In this document: positions 56,748-64,000 of the stretch, piece by piece
Layout of the letters: the number at the start of each line of letters is the position of its first letter
Position numbering within the stretch: position 1 is the stretch's first letter
NCBI GenBank assembly: GCA_031308135.1
Contig: JAHLJT010000631.1
Coordinates: forward strand, 225,007,654 to 225,071,653
Direction: 5' to 3'
Length of the DNA stretch: 64,000 nucleotides
From: Acheta domesticus
Taxonomy: Eukaryota; Arthropoda; Insecta; Orthoptera; Gryllidae
The notes under the pieces: model-generated
Seen by the model: the letters and a program-made list of their open reading frames with translations, nothing else
Told to the model about the DNA's origin: nothing
The model's database searches: none
Made by a program: the position numbers and the translations under genes

Positions 56748-58480
56748 CCGTTTACTTTCTTCTGTACGCAGCTGATAGTGTAATGAATATTTGGTAAATT
56801 ACATATTAAACTTCTACATGTTAACTCTATAAAACAATGTACACAACAATATGTACTGCATACATACAATTAACATGTTAATGTAAGTTACTTATTTTCA
56901 TATCACTTGGAATAATAATATTATTCGTAGTATCGTGGTAATAACAAATGTAATAATATTAATATCCGAGTTATAATTCAAAATTAGATATAAATTATGT
57001 TCCAGATTATTTCATAGAATCCAATCTGCAGCAACGTGGATCGATGAAGTCTAAACCAAACAGTTGTCCATTCCAACTATTTTAACTTCCGCTCTTAGTA
57101 TTTTGACGACCGCTGCTAGAACCACGGTTTAATTAGTTGTTTAATTGATTCATTCTTTGAGCCAAAATGAATGGTTAGTTACATTATTAATAAAAAAGAG
57201 GTCATCTAATTTCGTGTTACACTTATTTAGATCCTGAGCAACAAGGCAGCTAACCTCCGTTTTTCTGCATGGTTTAATTAGTATTTATGAATGTTATTAG
57301 AAAAGTTAGGTTTCAGAAATCGTAGTGAAGGTGTCTTGTTTCTGGGAAACTGAATGAATGTAATAATTTAAAACGTATGAGAACATAATTTTGTTAAATA
57401 ATTTTTATTTTAAGTCTCATAAACTGCAAAGGTCATCTGTGACTAAAAATAATTTATTCTAATTTTTTAGTAATTGGTAGCAACAAACATAAACAACGGA
57501 TAAATGGCAATAACTGTAATAAAAAACATCTTATGTAGAGATTCACCCTCTTTGGATAATTCTTAGAAAACAGCAGAAGAAAATAACTAATCTATTTACA
57601 TCTTTTGTAATTTTTTGTAGGTCATTTCTCTTTTTGCAGTCCCGATACAAGTTTCAACTTTTTTAGCACTAGATTCTTCAAATTACTTTTCAACGTCATA
57701 AGGAAGGTTTTCTTTCATACATTATTATAATTCTATCTGACGAATGAATTTTTATTCTAAATATTCTCCAAGGCATTAATTTTTTTTTACTGGCATGCAC
57801 TGGGAAAAATATGATGGCTGATTTAAGATCTATACATCACTACTCTTAAAAGTAGGCAAGATTGTTTTTCTTAAAGAGTGCTACACGGGCGTTAAATAAA
57901 AAACTGGATTATTCACAGACTCTATGTGCTTTCAATCGATTGACAAGTTAATTACTGAGATAACACCTAAGTGAATATTATTTTTAGTCTTGCAATAAAG
58001 AGCACGCTTTCATTCCTGGTACAATCAATCACAAATAGCGTTCAGGAGAACAAATATTTACTGAGAATATGTATATAAAATCATATTCTAAGTGTAATGG
58101 AGGGCATTAAACATTTGCCGAATACTTTTAGTTGACAATGAAGTGTAATGTTCCTCCGCGCGAAATAGAAACTTCTTTCGCGCAGCACGTCCGGAAAAGG
58201 CCTTACTTCCTATCCTACAATATGCTAACAGGTAGCATTATGTGTTTCCTAGAACAATAACATAGTTTATGTTTCGGACTCGCCTTTGCCGAAGGTGTTT
58301 TATTGGCCAGTTATGGCATTTGTTTTTCGACTGACTCCAATACAAAAACTGGTCTGCAATTTATCTTATAAGATACAGAACTTTACAATTGGAGGGGAAG
58401 GGTGTATGCGATATCACACAAGCCGCAAAGATACTTTAAGATCATTATCGCCTTGATATATTTCGACTGTTTTGGTTGTT
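56745..58480. other. AT-rich non-coding sequence
   Basis: It contains one small hairpin (58158-58183: GCGCGAAA pairing with TTTCGCGC across a 10-nt loop). Otherwise nothing is supported. Confidence 0.45.
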
Positions 58481-58486
58481 TTTCAG

Positions 58487-58740
58487 CTCACGAAAACAGC
58501 TGCATTTCAGAATCAGCAGACGAGATAGAACTGTTGTAGCAACATTTCGTGAGTGGTCATGCACCTCCCCTGTGCTCTCATCCTTTCGCCACAGGGTCAT
58601 TGCTCTCTCACATCGGCTGGTGAGCACGGCGCGAGAGTCAATGAGAGTATCGAGAATCGATAGGACGATAAGAGGGCGTCACCCGGCAACTAATCCTCTT
58701 CTTTATCGGAAACTCAATAAAATAAACTTCAAACTTGCGC
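58487..58740 (+). CDS. Candidate internal exon of unknown gene
   Basis: The segment follows a pyrimidine-rich acceptor (GACTGTTTTGGTTGTTTTTCAG, cut here as GGTTGTTTTTCAG) and is followed by the donor GTAAGTA at 58741. It is open in one + frame for its full 254 nt, coding a basic, Arg/Ser-rich stretch (RDRTVVATFREW near its start) with no recognised domain. Composition is more balanced than the surroundings. The length is not a multiple of three. An overlapping 60-codon minus frame and lack of homology keep confidence low. Confidence 0.2.
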
Positions 58741-60390
58741 GTAAGTATCGGAAGAGAAGCGATCGCTGACAGCAAAGGGTGGGGGAGCGCCGCGCGAGAG
58801 AAGGAATTCCTCTGACGAGCTTCCGATTAAGTAGCTGCGTCGCGTCGCCCCATTTTGGGCTCCGACAAGCCTGGGGAGGGAAGAAGAAAAACTTGTATAG
58901 GCAATTTCCTTTATTAGGTTACATCTGAAATTTTGTTCTTCCCTCTTTCCACGTGCTCTTTAATGGAAAATGATTAGTAATAAAGTTTTTGAATGATGAA
59001 TTCGGTGTATATATGTATATGCCAATTTGCTTAAATATACATTTTCTATTAAAGGGAAAGTTTTTGTCGAATATTTCGATTTGTATCCCTCGCTTTTGGT
59101 GAAATGGATGTATTGGAAGAAAAATTGTTTAAACCGTATTTATACTTCTGATTGCGTACAAACTTAAAATGAAATATCACATTTCCCCATTCTCCATTTC
59201 ATGGTATAAATGTTTGTATTTTTATTTTATATTAACCACCGATAAAGAGTTTTTGACACATACGTTTTTAATTGCAGTAAACGGTCTGTTAGTTAATGCT
59301 TAATTACTCTAAAACTTTCTTCAAATGATCGTCAGCAATGGTTATCTCATTCTGAGCACATTGTTCTCCGTTGTTTTTCGTGTTGAGTTGACATATTTCT
59401 AGAAATTCCACATGAATATCCACAGGAAATTCAGGAATTATCAAATTCGACAACACCATTATTGCCAGAAATCAAGGAAGTATTATGAACAATCATATGA
59501 AGACTTCGGAGCAATAACATGCTATGCCACAACACGTAAGTTTTGAGAAAACGGAGCGTAAAGATTTAGGCATTGCAGTCTACACATTGGAAAAAATAAC
59601 ATTAATTTATGAAATACACTGTCATCTTGCGGCGAATATTTAAGATTAAAACCCAACATCTAGATACATCTATGGGATATTGAAAAACATCTCAATTTTT
59701 TCCGAAATGTAGTATAACATGTTATTGCCCCAAGGTCTTCATATACAAGATTTATGGAGCAGATAAAAAGAAATAGGGTGAATTCTTTCAGTGAGAACGT
59801 TTTCTTGGCTTACTTTACAAAACTTTTTCAACAGCAATAAATCATCTAGTTTATCGAAGATTCACCGTTAATTTTGTCAGAAAATAAATTCAGCCTTATC
59901 TCACATTACAACACTGTTTGATGTAGGTAACCCTTATACTTGAATTTCAAATAAAACAAGATCTGTTCTGAATATTCACGGTCATAGAGCAAATATAGTC
60001 TTCTACATGCGCGTAATGGCTATTATTCACTCAAAGAAATAACGACCATCACTCCTACGTCGCTCGTACCGTAAACATCAACTCGTGAATTACAGTCATC
60101 ATTATGCGCTCGTTGAAGAATATACTATTCTTATAGTGCAAGAACCCAACCTCGAATGACCAATCCCTTAACCATGCGATTCAATATAAACTCGCCCCGT
60201 AAAATTCGTCGGAATACACACTAGTATTGCTGAGCGATGGAAGGAGAACGACTTACACGCTTGTGATCGAATTGCACGAAATATCAAATACAGAATTTGA
60301 TTTAACATAGATTTTAAGCTTCAGTACGTTCGTGGCAATTTCTGAGAAGAGGTACCGAAGAGAGCTAAACCATCAAAAATAACAGAAAGT
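58741..60390. other. Non-coding; short GC-rich patch then AT-rich
   Basis: A CpG-rich patch lies at 58775-58880, followed by about 1.5 kb of AT-rich sequence. Nothing else recognised. Confidence 0.45.
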
Positions 60391-60396
60391 TCAAAA

Positions 60397-60422
60397 AGGT
60401 GTCATTTTGTAGAATGACACCT
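60397..60422. repeat. Perfect 10-bp hairpin
   Basis: AGGTGTCATT and AATGACACCT pair around a 6-nt loop TTGTAG. AATAATAAAAG follows. Function unknown. Confidence 0.85.
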
Positions 60423-60820
60423 AATAATAAAAGCTCTGGTTTTAAGGGCTTAGAACGCACCGTCTCGAAGTTGATACGTACGTTGCTAACGTATGTTGCA
60501 GCGTAACTTCTGTCGCGGGTTGCTTGTGCGCCTGTGCGTTCATAGCACAGTCCATGAAAGTTTACGTTTCTTCTATTGAATTTGTTTTAAGCATTCCTGG
60601 CGGAGGTATCAAACAATTGAAAATTTGCGGGATTTTGAATCGATCGACTGATTCGAAACATACTACAAATATAGAAGGAATGTATGAGAACTCTTACACA
60701 TGTCGTGTTGCGTTCTCATTTGTGATGTCGACATTTCATTGATTGGGTTCGTAAATAATGTAAAGTATCAGTACATTTCTGTCTCTTCATTATGTTCTGA
60801 CTATTGTTTTTGTATGTACA
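60423..60820. other. Non-coding sequence
   Basis: A 72-codon + frame (60524-60742) has no recognisable motif. Nothing supported. Confidence 0.4.
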
Positions 60821-60822
60821 AC

Positions 60823-61082
60823 GTCCCGTGAACGGGCTCCGACCTACCGGCGACGTCCCTGCCTCGCGGCCGTGGATTAAGAGGGTACGTGTGGTTAGCA
60901 CGTAGACACCCCACGCCGTATTCCGGTCTTCTCAACCTAAGAAGTGAATTTTCTCATCGTCACACAGCAACATATACTGGGGCATTGCAAGAAAAACGCA
61001 CACTCTAGTTTTGCCTCGACCGGGAATCGAACTAGGGGCTGCGTACTGGAAAGCGAGCACGCTGACCAAGAGCTTCCACGAG
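60823..61082 (-). mobile_element. tRNA-derived SINE, family B
   Basis: It matches the copy at 12719-12984 block for block: head with GTCAGCGTGCTCGCTTTCC and B box AGTTCGATTCCCGG on the minus strand, shared CATCGTCACACAG and GTGTGGTTAGCAC on the + strand. The B-box region is slightly decayed. Confidence 0.78.
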
Positions 61083-61084
61083 GC

Positions 61085-61520
61085 ATATAGTATTGTTTTT
61101 GCTTGTGTTATTTTTATGACATGATGAGAAAATGGAGGAAGCTGGAATTACTCTTATTACACTACCATTCTCTTGTTACTCGGAACAATCGTTTATTCAG
61201 AATTACTCTATCGCAAGTGAAATAGAAATGCGGCGAAGACAAATGAAATCCTTCCATATAGAGATGAAATCTTTCTATGTTTGAGATAAGTGAATGTCTC
61301 TAAATAAAGGATATTAAAATTGTATTTCGTGTTTTGATACGCATTCTTTAGTTTTGGACTCGTGCATTTGGCTTTCTTCCACATTCATAATCCAGTTTCC
61401 CGACGACTTAGTCCTGAAACTATCAAGTGTGGGTAAAGTAATGGAGTAAAACGTAAATTAAAGTATATTTGGATGAACTTTGTAAGAAAAAAAATCCATA
61501 GGTAAGTCCTCGTGAAATGT
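61085..61520. other. AT-rich non-coding sequence
   Basis: No supported feature. Confidence 0.5.
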
Positions 61521-61524
61521 AAAT

Positions 61525-61740
61525 CTTTTTTTTTGTTTATTTTAAGTCGCATCAACTGCTATGGTTATTAGCGACTACCAATTTGTACAATACATAATAT
61601 TTTCTTTAGTTATAAAAACAATGATAATTAATAAATCTTTGGCCCTACAATCTGAGGGGAAAGGTGTCGGCGAGAGTGAGCCGAGCTACAAATCTGCGAG
61701 TGGGCGCTTAGGACCACGCTGAGAGCATTACGTTCCTAAA
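61525..61740 (-). mobile_element. Retroposon 3' end with A-rich tail
   Basis: On the minus strand, a GC-intermediate segment leads to GTAGTCGCTAATAACCATAG, AGTTGATGCGACTTAAAATA and an A-run. The pattern CGCATCAAC...GGTTATTAGCG resembles the family A 3' motif (CGCGTCAAC...GGTCATTAG at 28221 and 51303), suggesting a related LINE-type 3' end. Confidence 0.45.
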
Positions 61741-61744
61741 GTCC

Positions 61745-62290
61745 GTTTTATATGTCATTTCTTCATCATTTTACAGAAAATGGATGGAAAAGGGACGTTC
61801 ATTTCTACGCGCTCTTTATTAAAACTGGGTGAACGAGCACGACCGTTTTGCATGGTCATTTCGTTTTCTACACGCAATAGTGATAAAAATATTTCATCTG
61901 GACGCCGCAAAAAGCGCTGAAGATCAAACAGTTGAACGTAGCATCTATGAAGAGAAATTAGTTAGATTATACTACAACTGAGCACGGAATGTTGTATTAG
62001 TACTCAGTAAATGTATTTTTCACTACATAATCACTTCACATTACAATATCACACTTTAGAACTCTCAAAACTGTTCAAAAGGAACAAATCGCACATGCAT
62101 AACCCATCAGAGAAATTTTCAAAAAGTGACGCCTGGAATACTGTAATCAAAATGGATGAAATCTGTATCAAAAAATGAAGCAAGCGTCATTTTTTCATAC
62201 ATATTACTTCCAATCTCGTCCGTCACTTTTCTGTACCGCCGAAAAATCATGAAAAAATGAGTGTGTAAAAAAGGCTTAATGTAGATGGCC
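61745..62290. other. AT-rich non-coding sequence
   Basis: No supported feature. Confidence 0.5.
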
Positions 62291-62445
62291 TGCAGGTCCC
62301 TCGCCCGCAGTGCCGCTCACAAACTCACGAACAGCTCTTGCTCACAGGAGCCGCGCGACAAACGTCATTGACCCCCCCTGCGATCTCTATGGCCACAACG
62401 CACACTCACTGTCTATCTTCTTCCGACTTTCCCTCCCTGTCGCTC

Positions 62446-64000
62446 TATCTCCCGTCCTCTCCTCTCTCTCTCTTCCCCCTGTCTCCCTCCTCCCCTGTCT
62501 CTCTCCTCTCCTGTCTCTCGCCTACCCTGTCTCCGTCACCCCATCTCTCTCCCCTTGTCTCTCTCCCCTTGTCTCTCTCCTCTTGTCTCTCTCCCCTTGT
62601 CTCTCTCTCCCCTTGTCTCTTTCTTCCCTTGTCTCTCTCTCCCCTTGTCTCTTTCTTCCCTTGTCTCTCTCTCCCCTTGTCTCTCTCTCCCCTTGTCTCT
62701 CTCTCCCCTTGTCTCTCTCTCCCCTTGTCTCTCTCTCCCCTTGTCTCTCTCTCCCCTTGTCTCTCTCTCCCCTTGTCTCTCTCTCCCCTTGTCTCTCTCT
62801 CCCCTTGTCTCTCTCTCCCCTTGTCTCTCTCTCCCCTTGTCTCTCTCTCCCCTTGTCTCTCTCTCCCCTTGTCTCTCTCTCCCCCTTGTCTCTCTCTCCC
62901 CTTGTCTCTCTCTCCCCTTGTCTCTCTCTCCCCTTGTCTCTCTCTCCCCTTGTCTCTCTCTCTACCCTTGTCTCTCTCTCCCCTTGTCTCTCTCTCCCCT
63001 TGTCTCTCTCTCCCCTTGTCTCTCTCTCCCCTTGTCTCTCTCTCTCGCCTTGTCTCTCTCTCCCCTTGTCTCTCTCTCTCGCCTTGTCTCTCTCTCCCCT
63101 TGTCTCTCTCTCTCCCCTTGTCTCTCTCTCTCCCCTTGTCTCTCTCTCTCCCCTTGTCTCTCTCTCCCCTTGTCTCTCTCTCCCCTTGTCTCTCTCTCCC
63201 CTTGTCTCTCTCTCCCCTTGTCTCTCTCTCCCCTTGTCTCTCTCTCCCCTTGTCTCTCTCTCCCCTTGTCTCTCTCTCTCCTCTTGTCTCTCTCTCCCCT
63301 TGTCTCTCTCTCCCCTTGTTTCTCTCTCCCCTTGTCTCTCTCTCTCCCCTTGTCTCTCTCTCCCCTTGTCTCTCTCTCCCCTTGTCTCTCTCTCCCCTTG
63401 TCTCTCTCTCCCCTTGTCTCTCTCTCCCCTTGTCTCTCTCTCCCCTTGTCTCTCTCTCCCCTTGTCTCTCTCTCCCCTTGTCTCTCTCTCTCCCCTTGTC
63501 TCTCTCTCTCCCCTTGTCTCTCTCTCCCCTTGTCTCTCTCTCTCCCCTTGTCTCTCTCTCTCCCCTTGTCTCTCTCTCTCCCCTTGTCTCTCTCTCTCCC
63601 CTTGTCTCTCTCTCCCCTTGTCTCTCTCTCCCCTTGTCTCTCTCTCCCCTTGTCTCTCTCTCCCCTTGTCTCTCTCTCCCCTTGTCTCTCTCTCCCCTTG
63701 TCTCTCTCTCCCCTTGTCTCTCTCTCCCCTTGTCTCTCTCTCCCCTTGTCTCTCTCTCCCCTTGTCTCTCTCTCCCCTTGTCTCTCTCTCCCCTTGTCTC
63801 TCTCTCCCCTTGTCTCTCTCTCCCCTTGTCTCTCTCTCCCCTTGTCTCTCTCTCCCCCTTGTCTCTCTCTCCCCTTGTCTCTCTCTCCCCTTGTCTCTCT
63901 CTCCCCTTGTCTCTCTCTCCCCTTGTCTCTCTCTCCCCTTGTCTCTCTCTCCCCTTGTCTCTCTCTCCCCTTGTCTCTCTCTCCCCTTGTCTCTCTCTCC
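62446..64000. repeat. 16-bp minisatellite (CCCCTTGTCTCTCTCT)n, runs off window
   Basis: An irregular CT-rich lead-in (62400-62550) passes into about 90 units of CCCCTTGTCTCTCTCT. Many units are 18 bp (an extra CT), a few 17 bp (an extra C). 18-bp units cluster at 63110-63150 and 63480-63600. The array reaches the window end, so its size is unknown. One strand is almost entirely pyrimidine. Confidence 0.97.

Overview
This is a gene-poor window of a eukaryotic nuclear genome, most likely an arthropod and probably an insect. That is inferred from an AT-rich background, several tRNA-derived SINE families, arthropod-type DNA transposons, and the absence of prokaryotic gene organisation. No complete host protein-coding gene, rRNA, canonical tRNA or CRISPR array can be supported. 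Nearly all long open frames are artefacts of minisatellites whose units contain no stop codon.

Layout: AT-rich sequence with no visible function is punctuated by GC-rich, CpG-dense islands (about 0-0.4, 3.3-4.1, 5.0-5.7, 9.5-10.7, 11.2-11.6, 16.0-16.9, 19.2-20.5, 21.8-22.2, 24.5-24.9, 39.4-39.7, 42.3-43.1, 44.2-45.5, 48.2-48.4 and 53.5-55.1 kb). Most islands contain or abut a simple-sequence block or minisatellite: 18 bp at 3.4 kb, 12 bp at 9.9 and 10.2 kb, 5 bp at 16.1 and 54.9 kb, a 56-bp higher-order array at 19.6 kb, 22 bp x about 54 at 23.3 kb, 24 bp at 42.4 kb, two 12-bp arrays at 44.4-45.1 kb and CCA-rich repeats at 53.9-54.6 kb. A 16-bp array starting near 62.5 kb runs off the window end.

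Mobile elements: (i) a 1,548-bp DNA transposon at 32269-33816 has near-perfect terminal inverted repeats, repeated subterminal motifs and a broken DUF7869-like gene; it sits inside a second repeat ('family X') whose other copy at 6.2-7.3 kb preserves the empty site. (ii) A 1,227-bp fold-back element lies at 34719-35945 with TA flanks. (iii) A candidate hAT-like element spans 4078-7423. (iv) Four tRNA-headed SINE-like families are present: A at 27.2, 27.7, 28.2-28.8 and 50.9-51.6 kb; B at 12.7 and 60.8 kb; C at 0.43 and 40.2 kb; D at 52.1 kb. (v) Smaller palindromes and hairpins occur at 13.6, 30.1, 36.3, 58.2 and 60.4 kb.

Possible host-gene signals are weak but point the same way. A juxtaposed 3'/5' splice site resembling a recursive-splicing ratchet point lies at 49839/49840, a 254-nt open segment bounded by good splice signals lies at 58487-58740, and a CpG-rich segment ends in a consensus 5' splice site at 10714. 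All are on the + strand, so the window may lie in a long + strand intron or gene-flanking region. This is inference only.
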